Assembly (NCBI GenBank): GCA_014607495.2
Contig: CP053150.1
Location: 5,910,495 to 5,974,494 of the forward strand
Direction of reading: 5' to 3'
DNA: 64,000 bases
Source: Carposina sasakii
Taxonomy: Eukaryota > Arthropoda > Insecta > Lepidoptera > Carposinidae
The first letter of the stretch is position 1. Each line of letters begins with the position of its first letter. Position numbers and translations under genes: made by a program. Below the pieces are notes generated by a model. The model ran no database searches. It was given only the letters and a program-made list of their open reading frames with translations, and was not told the DNA's origin. Shown in pieces: positions 38,565 to 51,300 of this stretch.

Positions 38565-39152
38565 ATAGATAAATTAGAAGCACTACAAATAAGATTTTTT
38601 AAATTAATGGTCAACAGTAAAACAAAAAGTGATTGTAAAGGAGATTATACCAAGCTTTTCAAAATATGTAAAATTTTACCAGTTAGTTTGAAACATATAA
38701 TACCTTTTGGCAATTAACAACCATAGCAAACAAGATTCGGCATGAGTGTGGTACTAGGTCAGTATCCATGAGTAAATACGAGTATGAGGTCCCTAAAGTA
38801 CCTAAGTATGGAAGCGCGTTTATGCCGATTTAAGAGCTTATTAAAAAAATATTTACTAGAGACACTTGAATCCTCCTAATATAAATATTAATTTTAATTA
38901 AGATTATATTATTTCAAGTACATAATGACTTACATTATAAATATATATTACTAATAGTACATTACGGCCCTTGGTGCTCTGACTACCCCGTGATTATAAT
39001 GTATGTATGTACCTATGTACATAATGAAACTACCGCTTAAGCAGTAGGGTATTGTAAAATTGTAACAGTTTAATTTTTAATGTTATAAATAAATAATAAT
39101 AAATATGTACTTAGTAGGGACAGAAATAGCGGGAAGCAACTTTATTTTATAC

Positions 39153-39412
39153 TAGTGGACGCCCGCGACTCCGTCCGCGTGGACTGCGGAAAAACAAAAT
39201 GTCGAAATTATCCGAGATAAAAACATTTTCCCTGGATAGAAACGACTGAACCGATTTCAATGCAGTTTTCAGGAATATATTGTGATAAGTCCCACTTAAC
39301 ATACAGGCTACTTTTATCCCGGGAAAATGTTTTTACTCGTATCCCGGATAATTTCGGATTTTGTTTTTTCTGTAGTCCACGCGGACGGAGTCGCGGGCTC
39401 TAGATACTAGTC
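39153..39412. repeat. Family F repeat, head-to-head composite
   Basis: Starts with GTGGACGCCCGCGACTCCGT and ends with its complement CGGACGGAGTCGCGGGC. Two truncated family F copies in opposite orientation give a foldback. Confidence 0.75.
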
Positions 39413-40066
39413 TCGAATAATTACTGCACTGAAATGTATGGAACAGCTGATTTTTTTTCACTATTTCGGAGATTGTCCCATAGTGAAAGTTGTTTCTTTT
39501 TACCTACCTAGTTTCGTGTCAAAAGATAATCACTAACTTTTAAAAGACCTTATATGTATAGATGTAGACTATGTAAGTACTTATGTTATGATTAGAGTAG
39601 GTAGCTTTTACCTACGCGAATTCCCAGCTGCGTCCGTAGCACGTTCTACGAGACAGTGGCTACGAACTACAAGATTGCTACGTACTGATGGCGGCATTTA
39701 TCTGAAGCTCCCTACTCTATTCTGTCTGTAATTTGTTGGTTTTGAAAAAAGTTCAATATTTAGGTACTTACTTAACTACTTAGCTGACAAAGTACAATGA
39801 CAACGGTACTTTGAATAAAATACTCAGGTACATAGTTATATAAATTATACCTATTTAGATTATAAAGTGTTTTATTCATTTGTCAAAACTATTATACGAG
39901 TAGTTAGTGCGCGTAGGTAAGGAAATATTCTAGGCATGCATCAAATTAAATATATTACCTCCTTAACTAGGTACATGGATGGCTCTACCTAAGGTTCTAT
40001 TAAATTTATAAAATGCCGTTCATAAGTTGTGTTCATTGAAATTTACTGTGAAATCAATTTCTTACA

Positions 40067-40290
40067 AGTGGACGCCCGCGACTCCGTCCGCGTGGACTGC
40101 GAAAAAAATATAATGTCGATATTGTCCGGGATAAAAACATTTTCCCGGGATAAAAAGTAGCCTATATGTTAAGTGGGACCTGTCACAACATATTCCTGTA
40201 AACTGCATCGAAATCGGTTCAGCAGTTTCTAAGATTAGCGTTCACAAACATCGATCCGTTAAAATTTTATTATATGTATAGAATAGATAG
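40067..40290 (+). repeat. Family F dispersed repeat
   Basis: GTGGACGCCCGCGACTCCGT through ATCGAAATCGGTTCAGCAGT, forward copy. Confidence 0.75.
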
Positions 40291-40430
40291 ATGATAGGCA
40301 GATATTTTATATCTATGTAGGGTAGATAGAGAGTTAGAGTAGCAATAACAAACTTGAATATCAACGAAATGGTAGGTGATCCTAACTCCTCCTAACCAAT
40401 GGCATAGAGGAATAACTTATTCCTCTATGC

Positions 40431-41193
40431 CAGAGGCGGCTCGTCCTAAGGAGCGCTGGTGCATTGCACTCCCACCCACAAAGATTACATAGGCAATCTC
40501 AATGTAGAAATAAATATATCTCTAAATTCATAATTATCTTTCAATTCTACTATGTTTATAGAATAGTATCTACGCGTTCGCCTAAAGTAAGTTGTAATCT
40601 TATGTATCGAGTGGAGCGCTAGCGATCGTGCTCCAATGAAACGAAATTTGGTACGATTCCCAGTACTGAATTCAATGAGTGCGAAAGAGACATATCGACA
40701 TATGCCGGCGCGTGAAAAAGAAGATTTCGTATGAAAAATTTGCCTAATGTGGAACGCCATTCACATTAATTCGTAGTGTGCGTAGATGTAGCTTAGTCCG
40801 AGTTAGACCGCGATATGGTTGTCCTTGACCGCGGTGGAGTAAACGGGTTCTCGAATAAACTCTTCGGCAAGCGTATCGTTGGGCACCCTCCGGCCAGATG
40901 GACCGATGACTTGAAGAGGACGGCTGGTAGTAACTGGATGGCAAAAACGGAAGATAGAGCCATTTGGCGTGCACTAGGGGAGGCCTAAGTCCAGCAGTGG
41001 ACTGCAATAGGCTGACAACAACATGGTTGTCCTTAATGTGTTTCATTAGGTCATCTGAATTTTAATAAGAGTGAAGTTGAATCATTTCACCCAGTAAGGG
41101 AGAGAACACGCGCGGCGTTTTCAAATTGTAATTTTGCATGCGCTCATATTAAAAAAATTTGAACCCCCATCTAAAAATCACCATCCGCCCCTG
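40431..41193. mobile_element. hAT-like element with perfect 8-bp target duplication
   Basis: Termini CAGAGGCGG and CCGCCCCTG, flanked by identical CTCTATGC at 40423-40430 and 41194-41201. The target itself is half of a short palindrome (GGCATAGAGGAATAA and its complement, 40401-40431). No transposase frame remains. A LINE tail is nested inside it at 40827-41022. Confidence 0.85.
40827..41022 (+). mobile_element. LINE 3' fragment nested in the hAT-like element
   Basis: 5'-truncated copy of the LINE 3' end (GGTGGAGTAAACGGGTTCTC ... GTGGACTGCAATAGGCTGAC). Flanked by a 12-bp direct repeat ATGGTTGTCCTT at 40815-40826 and 41023-41034, a clean target duplication. Confidence 0.85.
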
Positions 41194-41201
41194 CTCTATG
41201 C

Positions 41202-41815
41202 CAATGGTGAATCAATGGTGTTCATGTCGAAGGCATATTACAAAACGGCTAGTATGTATTTTGAAAACGGTAGTATGACATTGAATTTTTACTGTGCCAC
41301 AGATAAGCTTTAGGGTAGAAGGGATGCATATTCAATCCCTGCTGCACCGAACGGGCCTCATCGAATAGGACATCGTGTGTAAGATTTATTTTGCAATACC
41401 GTGACGGAACGTGATGCGGAGATTCCATTGAAAATATTAAAAGCCCCTGGGTAAACATTTAACATTTTTGAATGCTGAATAAATAATTTCTTTCTTTATT
41501 TATTTCTTTAAACGTGGATTATTAAAACCCAATCACAATCACGTTAGTAATAAATTATTCAAGTTAAGTTTGTCGTGCTCGTATATCAGGAGATATTTTC
41601 CTTCCTACAATATTCATATGGCTAGATCCCAGGCCAACAAAACTTATATTAAAATTTTAAGATTTTGACATTGACAGACTAAATTAACTCCAATCTCAAT
41701 AAAATACTTGAAAATTATCTTCTATCTCTGTCTCTCCTTGTATATGATACGTATGTCATAGAGATACCAATAATAGAATAACAAGTTATCATTTTCACTG
41801 GTATGTAAACATATT
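41202..41815. other. Intergenic, nothing recognised
   Basis: No supported gene; a short minus frame (41249-41458) shows no family features. Confidence 0.5.
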
Positions 41816-42350
41816 AAAATTACGACGAACGGACGGCGGGGATTCGGCGGGAAAAGCTGGAAGGGTGCAGGTGTAATTTTCTTGTCAAAAATATGTAAAT
41901 GGCTTATGTGTCCGTAAAGTATGTCTGGTAGATATGTTATATTTTGATTATATGTGAATCTAGACGTTTTATACCAGGTAAGCTGATAACTTTAGCCGGA
42001 ATACGAACAATCTGCAATTATTTTCATTTTGACTGACTTTGGTTCTTGAGGATGTCAGAAACATATTAAGTATGGGCTTACGACGAACGGACGGCGGAAC
42101 GGGAATTTTTGTTGTTCTCGTGTTCTCGTAAAATCTTGTTCTATTCTACTTTTGTGGAGTGTGATTTGTTATACATTTTTAAAGAATTATTAATATCCAA
42201 AAAGTTTACCTACCTATATGTTAATTTCATCATCGGAGTAAAAGAAACTCTAAAGATATTTCACTATTTTCCATCGTTTAAGTTCTCAGGATTGGGATGT
42301 GATAATATTCTACGTTATTTTCGTTTAGGTCAATCATAACATAATAGAAA
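41816..42350 (+). promoter_or_regulatory. Likely promoter / 5' UTR of the Na+/H+ exchanger
   Basis: Directly upstream of the exchanger ATG. A 20-bp sequence TTACGACGAACGGACGGCGG occurs twice, at 41820 and 42078, each in a GC-richer patch within AT-rich DNA. No TATA box is fixed. Whether the repeat is promoter sequence or a small duplication is unknown. Confidence 0.4.
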
Positions 42351-45300
42351 ATGTATTTTCTTGAATCCCTTTACTTTATTTTATATTTTCTTGCGGTATC
42401 TGATGCGTCGGGTACGGATATCGCATTAGATGCGAAGGCAACCCTTCTGCATAGAATAGACAGTTTGAATCTCTTAATTTATACTTGTCTTTTAACTCTG
42501 ACTGTTTTGACTATATGGGTCTTTAAACACCGAAGGGTCAGCTGGCTTAATGAGACGGGCTTGGCTGTAATATATGGTAAGTGTGCACAATATTAAATCA
42601 TCCCTTACTATTGATTATTTGTCATGTGACTCAGCAAGACCTTGATAATATGCTGGTAAACATGAACGAAACTTAATAACCTGATTATTCAAATGTAATA
42701 GATATTAGAAATCCTTTATTTTTCATTATAGATACCAAAAAAACATTTAAATTGATCTTATTTTTTATGAATTCTTTATTAATAATTTTGTACTTAACAA
42801 GTTTAATCATTACAGGTTTGATAGTAGGAGCTATAATTCGCTATGGAGGCAGTACTAACCAAGTTACATATCTTGATGCACACCCTGCAGCAGATGCAAA
42901 GTACAATCTCTCAGTTCCTCCTGATATACTGCGGTTCCATTTTCCTGACAAGATACAAATTACAAATGGAGGTAAGGCTCACTTTAATTAGATCAATTGG
43001 CTCTAATAAGTTCCTCTACCATTTAGCATAAATTACCTTTTATTTGCCCCACATAGATCAAGTTCATAAAGGATGAATATTATGTTGTTTTTTATCTTTT
43101 TTAGCTATCAACATTTATTTGATTTGATTTCTTATTTGGCAATTGATTTGAGTGGCTCTGCAACATTCAATTCTGTGAAACCATTTAATTGTAGCTCTCA
43201 AGTTTGCGGATCAATCCTGTGTGTATATGAGTATAGAACATAATTAATAATACTTACGTGAAAACAGGTTTAAACATTTTTCCTTATTTACATTCATCAC
43301 TAAAAAATATTATATAGCAATAAAGTTTTATTAAACAGATTGTGGTTGAGTCAACAAATCTTGCATTCTCCATATTAACAATAGAGAACATATACATCTG
43401 TATCTGGCTTATAAAAGACTGGCTGTTTTGTCTATGTGTAATAATCATGGCACATGGCAGGATCCGGCTATATCTTTAAGAGGTTAAATTAATCTAGTTT
43501 GTAACTGATTGTGTATGTAATCTTTGTCTGGTCTTAATAGTAAAATTATTATATTATAATTTGCACACTCCTGCCCTACACCTACCGCTTTAGGGTTCGT
43601 AGGTGTACTATTTGAGTATTGTATCTATGTATGAATCTTTTATTATTTCAGAAGCTCCAGTGCCAAACAAAACTTATGCATACACTTTCAGAGGAGAGAT
43701 AGTAAATCTAGAGCAAAATGAAATAGATCTTAAAGCAACTTTTGATCCTGAAATATTTTTTAATATTATTCTACCTCCTATCATATTTCACGCTGGATAT
43801 TGTTTAAAAAGGGTATGTACTTGGTTAGACCTATTATAACAATTTTGTTTATTCAATAGATAATCATACCACTGAAGAGAAAAAGTCACTGTTTTTCTGG
43901 CTCATCATTTTCATCATTTCAGCCCTGGGAAGTCCACTGCTGGACATAGGCCTCCCCCAACAACCTCCATACCGACCGGTCGGAAGCAGCCTGCATCCAA
44001 CCGACGCCCGCGACCTTAGCCAGGTCTTCCGTCCATCTCACGGGTGGCCTTCCCTCGCTGCGTTTGCCGATACGTGGTATCTACTCTAAAACTTTCCGGC
44101 TCCATCGGCCATCAGTTCTTCGAGCTATGTGCCCTGCCCATTGCAACTTTAGCTTGCTGGACAGTTGAGCTATGTCAGTGATCTTTGTACGTCTGTGGAT
44201 CTCCTCATTTCTGATTCTATCATGCAGAGAGATCCCGAGCATAGCTCTCCATTGCTCGCTGTGCGATTCTGAGCTTCTTTATGAGGCACACAGTTAGAGA
44301 CCACGTCTCGGCACCATAGGTCATCACCGGCAGCACTAACTGGTTGAATACCTTCTTTAAGGACTGAGGTATCTTGGGCACAAATACGCTTCGTAGTTTT
44401 CCGAACGCTGCCCAGCCGAGTTGGATTCGCCGAATTATCCCCTTCTCAAAGTTGGACCTACCTAGTTTGACCATCTGTCCTAGGTAATCATACTCGTGAA
44501 CAACTTCGAGCATCGAGCTCCCAACTAGTACAGGAGTGGGGTTCGACATGATCTTCGTCTTGTCCATGTTCATCTTCAAGCACAGCTGTCGGGAGACTCG
44601 ATTGAGGCCGTCAAGCATTGTGCTGAGATCCTCCAGCGATTCTGCCATGACCACGATTTCGTCTGCGAACCGAAGGTGAGTTGATATTGATGCCGAGTCC
44701 TTTCCATTTGAGGAGCTTAAAGGCGTCTTCCACTGCATTGGTGAAGAGCTTCGGAGAAATAACATCTCCTTGTCTCACTCCCCTCTGCAATGAAATCGGC
44801 TCAGTGCTCCGCTCCTGTACTCGTACCGACATGGTGGCGTTGCTGTACAAACACTTCAGCGTTTTAATATATCGATGGTCAATATGGCACCGCTGGAAAG
44901 ACTGCAGCATTGCCCATGTCTCGATCGAATCAAAGGCCTTCTCATAGTCCACAAACATAGACATAATGGCCGATTATACTCTTCCATTTTTTATATAATC
45001 TGCCATAGCATGTGGATATGGTCTATGGTACTAAATCCTTTTCGGAAACCGGCTTGTTTGGGAGGCTGGAAGTCATCAAACCTGCGAGCGAGACGATTCG
45101 TGATTACCCTTGAAAACAACTTGTAGACATGGCTCAAAAGCGAGATGGGTCTATAGTTCTTCAGCAAGGCACCACACTTCTGCTCCATGCTTCCGGCGTT
45201 ACGCCTTCGAGCAGGACAGACTTGAAGAGCCTCTGGAGGACCTGCAGTACCGGAGTTCCACGCCCTCTCAAAAGCTCTGATGCTCTTTGGTACTTTTCTG

Positions 45301-48300
45301 GCTATTACCTAGTTATTTTTGCTTTACAGAAATATTTCTTCCGCAACCTGGGTGCAATTTTAACATTTGCTATGGTTGGAACAGCATTATCAGCACTATT
45401 TATTGGATCTGTCATGTATGGTTGTGTACAACTAATGCCAGCATCTCTAGCCTCAAGTTTTACCTTTCTGGACACCTTGTACTTTGGTGCACTGATCTCA
45501 CCAACTGATCCTTTGACGGTGCTTGCTATCTTCTCACAGTTGAAGGTAATTAGTTTGTATAATATGGCCATATAAATATTTTAAATGTATATTAACTACA
45601 GACAGACCTAATTAGACAACTTAATTGTACCCTGACTGCTAAACCTCCTATGTTCTTCTAGCTAGACTTCTTCACTTAGAATAGCAAATATAAAATAGAA
45701 CTTTCTAAACATAATTAGCATTTTTTACAAACAGTGTTAAATATAAGTCCAATGCAGTCTTACTGTCTCATTAATTATTCTGTGATGTCAATATAATAAT
45801 AATATCTACCAACTCTGAAATTGCCATTGTACTTTCAGGTGGATGTTAATTTGTATGCTTTGATATTTGGAGAGTGTTTTGTTCTTGTATCACCCTACTA
45901 GTGTGCTAAACGTTCATTATTATGTATTTACCTTACAGTGAAACTTGCTTCGAGGCAGGGATATCTGTACTTAGCGGGTAAGGATTTTAATGCATGTTTT
46001 GTGTGCGCCAGTCTGCATGTATCTATTGTGCTACAAGGTATGTTGGTGTGCCTACTAATATTATAAATAGGTAAACTTTGATTGTTTTTTTGTTTGTTTA
46101 TTTGCACCGAAACTACTGGACGGATTTCAAAAATTCTTTCACCGTTAGAATCCTTATTGGACCTGAATGAACATAGGCTATAAGGATTTCCCGATATTCC
46201 CATGGGAAGGCGACCAACGGGAATTCAATATTTTTTACGAAAACCGCTATACATATGAAGCTGAAATCAGGCATATACATATATGTGTTCATTAGGGATA
46301 GCGAGGAAGGACTAAGAACGGATTTCCCGAAATTCCCACGGGAAGGGGGCAAACGGGAATTCAAAATTTTTACGAAAACCGCTATTTGTATGAAGCTGAA
46401 ATCAGATTAGGAACTACGAGGAAGCTCTAAGAACGGATTTCCCGAAATTCCCACAGGAAGGGGACCAACGGGAGTTCAAAATTTTTACAAAAACCTACAA
46501 TATGAAGTTGTAGCTATGTACTGATATGTACCTAAGCGAAGCGAGGGCGGGGGCCACTAGTTACTTTATATAACTAAGTTAACTGTGTATAAGTGTGCTA
46601 ACTTAACTAAGCAATCGGAAATATGTACATATTTTTTTAATGATTTTAAATGATTATTTACATTATTACAAATGTGTAAAAAAATATCGGCACCATAAAT
46701 ACAATATTTAGTATAAAATAAATTGTTATAGTAGGCTAAAAACAGGTTTTTAAACAACTGCCATTTAGGCGCGCTTTTCGTGACGTCAAAGTCAGTACAG
46801 TCAAACACCTTGATCAAACATCCATCAAGTAAGTAACGCTGGCTACTCACGATCCAATTTCGCATTCAACCTGTCGTCATCGCGCAGTGAGCTAGGTTAG
46901 AAAAAAAGTTGATTGGAGATTGAAGCTCCCGTGAATCGGGCCGGTTTTATTCTGTATACCTACTCATTTTATCAATACGAACATTTGTTTTGAAAAACTT
47001 CTAAAAGAGATGACACAGGAAATGGACACGATACACTGTTAACATGCGACCCACGTGTGTAACGCGGCGTGTTAACAGTGTGTCTTGCTTGACCCTTAGG
47101 TACTAGCACAGGCTATACATATAATATTTATTAGTTTGACCGATTTCACAAGAGAAAGATCAAAATGTTCAAACATTGTTTGGTTGACAGACTTTGACGT
47201 CACATTTCATTCATGATTATTTCGACCAATAGCGTTGCGTTTCAAGTGATTTGAATTTCCCTCTTATTTAATGCACTTTTCAATAATTATTTTCATATAT
47301 AAAAACGCAATTAAATAAAAAAATATTGATATGTACGTAAATCCCAATGAATAGAGATTACACATGAACGTATAAAGAATAACGGATAGAGTGTCGTGAC
47401 TACACAGAGTGAAGCATTCACAGTAAGCTCAGCAACGATATTCCATGGAGTAGGGATGTGTATTGACGCGTTATTCACACACACACATACAAACCATAGT
47501 AGTAAGCTCGGTGCCTACTGGAAAATATGCACACATGCCCAACGCGCCGCCATTTCGGTGCTTCAATCTGTGCAGTAATCATTACGTCCGTTGTTCTTTA
47601 TACGTTCATGAGATTACATATAAAAATAATTACCGTTTTTTGAATCACATGCATATTCCCTATTATTACTATTTTATATAAGTTATTGAAAATGAAAAAA
47701 AAATAGTAATTAGGTATTTATTTGCTCAAAACATGGTACAATAAAGTTATTATTACAATCGTGTATCACCAAAAAATGTGGCGTGCAAATATTTAATTTA
47801 TTTAATATATTGCAGTATCTTTGATAAAATATATAATATGTAACCGGTTTCATTAGTAGCTTCATTCCTACCATTTCGATTTAAACCAATCACAATTGAG
47901 TTTCGAAACTATCGATAGTCTGTCGATAGTATAGATAGATGATTTACAAGGTCAACTATCGATAATTCGGCAACACTAGCCATCCGTAACGCAGTATTAT
48001 GACCTCTCGCCCTTGAATGAATTGAATAGTCAGGAGCTTCTGCCCCTTTAGGCTAATGTTTGTCCCTTTAGGCAAATTTTTGCCCCTTTAGGCTAATTGT
48101 AACAAAATTAGTTCTTCAGACTAATAGAAATAATTAATTTCCAGTGCAATACAGAACTACGAGAAGAGGTACTCCAATGACGGTGGGTTCGAGATCACGG
48201 CGTTCTTGGCCGCTATCGGAGACTTCATAGGCATCTTCAGCCTTTCGCTGCTGGTCGGCGCTTTCATTGGCTGTCTGACTGCATTGATATCCTTTTTGAA

Positions 48301-51300
48301 ATACATGGCTGTGTTCCCGAATGAGGTGGCCAGAACTGCAGGATCATAAGGGAAATCCCAGGAAATGCCATGTAACATGGCGGGAGATAGATCAGCGACA
48401 AATTGCTAGCTGGAGAGAATGCCCAAGTGTCTTTTTCAAATAACTTATATGCTGAGTATAAACAATCCATTGTAACGGTTTATAGTGGGTGTAAAAAGAT
48501 AACGTTGTTCTTTTAATACCTCGTATTCTTTGTAACATCACGATAATTTTTTTCTATGGAAGCACTTCTGGGAAACCACGGGTTTCCAAGATATTTTATT
48601 TATTTATTTAAGAAAATATGGTACATAAAACAAAACTCTATTGAGGTCCAAAGTTACATGAATATCAGAATTTTTTTTCAAATAAATACATCTGGAAACA
48701 GTTGACAAACATTTTTTTTAAAGACACCATATTAATATTTAAAAATGGTTCCATAGAAAAAAAATATCGTTACGTTACAAAGAATACGAGGTATTAAAAT
48801 AACAACGTTGTCTTTTTACACCCTGCATATTCGGCTAGCGTAAAACTCGTGCAATAGTTTTCTTTACCTTAGGCTCAACTCACACTGGCGCAGAGTTGAA
48901 GCGACGCGACGCGTCACTGTTCGCGATTCCACTTGATTCCAGCCGACCGTCGAAGCGCGAATGCGCGCGTCAACGCTTCCATATTTACATAGCACAAATT
49001 TGTACTTAAATATAGATCATTAGAGGTGAATATGCTGTAGGCGAAAAAATATAACGTGTCGCGTCGCTTCGACTCTGCGGCAGTGTGAGTTGAGCCTTAC
49101 ACTACATTGCGCGTGGTCAGACTTAGCCGGCCCCCTGATTACCTAATTCGCAATAGCAAAGCCGAAGCAGCGCGATAGCGATTGAGAGTGTGTGCGTACG
49201 CGCAACGAGCGCGAGGCGTCCTCCCGCGCCCCGCGCATACTCACAGTCCCAATTTTCGCTATCGCATTGTTTCGGCTCTGCTATTGCAAGTTACGTAACC
49301 AGGGTGCGATTTTTTTTTATCAAATTTTTTATAAGCTCTGACACGTATCAAAGTTCAATTTTTGTCGGACGAAAAACTTTCGATTCGCTATGGATAACTT
49401 TTTTTTTTCTTTAATAAGTATTATGTATACTTTTTCCTTAACCATTGCACACATGACGAAGTTCACCCACGTGCGTGATTGGCCGCTGCTGGAATCTGCC
49501 CTGTTTGTGCTTATGTCTTACGCCGCGTTCCTTATCGCTGAAGTATGTGAACTTACAGGTTAGTTATGTCATTGAATATTTAATACTTAGTATTTAGTAC
49601 ATGTTTGGGAAAACTCTAAGCATACATTCTTTGTACGATTCTGCAGGCCTAATACGTAACTTGCAGTAACAATGCCGCATACGTCGAAGAAGTGTGAGTG
49701 CGCGGGACGAGGTCGCGGCGTCCACTGCAGCAATCTCTAGCCGCGCACTCGATCGCGTTTTCTCGATTATGCTACCGCAAGTTACTTAATAGCCTTCCTG
49801 TTATGCAACAGACTAAATACTCAGGTGTTATATAAAAGTTCACTCGGTAGAAAAATGATAATGCTATAATGATAAGATGTTAATTTAAAAAAAAACTGAC
49901 ATGTAAAAAATTAAATCCTTTTCCAGGCGTGGTAGCGGTATTATTCTGCGGTATATGTCAGGCGCATTACACATATAACAATCTGTCGTCTGACTCGAGG
50001 AACCGGACCAAGCAACTGTTTGAAGTGCTCAACTTTTTGGCAGAAAACTTTATATTCACGTACATCGGAGTGTCCATGTTCACGTTTCCGAAACATCACT
50101 TCGATCCGTGGTTTATCATCGCTGGATTTGTATCCTTTTTTGTTATTACCAATTTTGAAATTCAAAATAGACTCATCAATCATCACTACATATTATAAAC
50201 AAAGTCAAACAAAGTCGCTTCCCGTTGTCTGTCTGTTCATATGTATGCTTAGATCTTTCAAACTACGCAACGGATTTTAATGCGGTTTTTTTTTAAATAG
50301 GTACGGTGATTCAAGGGTCGCTAGTCTCGTATATATAGGTACAGAAGTCACTGTAGATATTTTATTGAGTGAGCCATGTTTTGTTATGCGCAGTCGCACC
50401 ATCTTATCCTATACTTGAATATATAAATCGCAAACATCCACCTCGACTAGTTACACCATATAGTTCCTTTGGATGATGGCGTTAGTTTCCATGTGTATGA
50501 CTACATTATCTGTCATGTCACAGCATACAAAACATTAGGAGCATAGTAGTTATTCTATGAAACGGACTTATAAATATATATAAATAGGTTGTCGGGTGAA
50601 ACATACGTTCTAAAAAGACGTAACTTTCCGAGAATCCTTTTGTAATAAAACGTAGCCTAAGTGCTATATTTACCAGGCTCTTGCATCGTACCAAACATCT
50701 ATAATATAGTTCTAATTTGTCGTGACTAAATAACAAACAGTTACTTTATTCTTGACTTATGCAATGAACTAAGTATTTCCTGAGCAATAACATTAGATCA
50801 CATCTACCCTCGGGCGAGCTATAAACATCTACCCTCTCTCCTTCCTTCTGAATCTCGGACGGAAACCACCTATACCTATGAACTTTCAACACATGCTGTT
50901 CTTTGCTGGTAAGGAATATATTTTAGTAATCTATTCTTGTGTATGCAGGGAACAGACCTCTGCCTTTTTGTAAGTATATACTAAAAATACATTGCATGTT
51001 TGATACAGTGTTTCAGAAGCTAGTACTATCTAGCTATGGCAGACAAATCACACACAAATTTTGTCACAGCCTTATTTTGCATTTACATACTCATAACAAG
51101 CTGTTCTCGCCAGAATTGCGGGAAATCCTTTTGTAGTAATTATTTTCACTGCCATAGTTACGGTCGTGCGTCAATTATACCCACATAGTAAGGGGCAAGC
51201 CTGCTGCCGCTTTTCGGGTACAAACACTAAGAATCCATTGGGAAATGTTTTGACGACTAATAGTATAAACTAGTGGACGCCCACGACTCCGTCCGCGTGG

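Larger units (their letters stand above)
48287..49452 (+). other. U12-type AT-AC intron
   Basis: Donor ATATCCTTTTTG follows codon TTG (GCLTAL). The intron ends GCACAC before ATGACGAAGTTC (MTKFT). Branch site TTCCTTAAC at 49434-49442 lies 10-12 bases before the end. All three match the minor-spliceosome consensus, and the join TAL+MTKFT matches the NHE6/7/9 protein without gap, whereas no GT-AG pair keeps it. Confidence 0.92.

Noticed and set aside
44681..44947. Plus-strand open frame of 88 residues
   Set aside because: Antisense shadow of the LINE reverse transcriptase.
45129..45329. N-terminal extension of the exon at 45330
   Set aside because: Upstream part is antisense LINE sequence up to the target duplication; the acceptor TTTACAG at 45323-45329 starts the exon.
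48287..48366. Continuation of the exchanger exon as [20 protein letters not shown] before a stop
   Set aside because: From MAVFP on, the sequence is a family C repeat. The AT-AC splice at 48286 gives the conserved protein instead.
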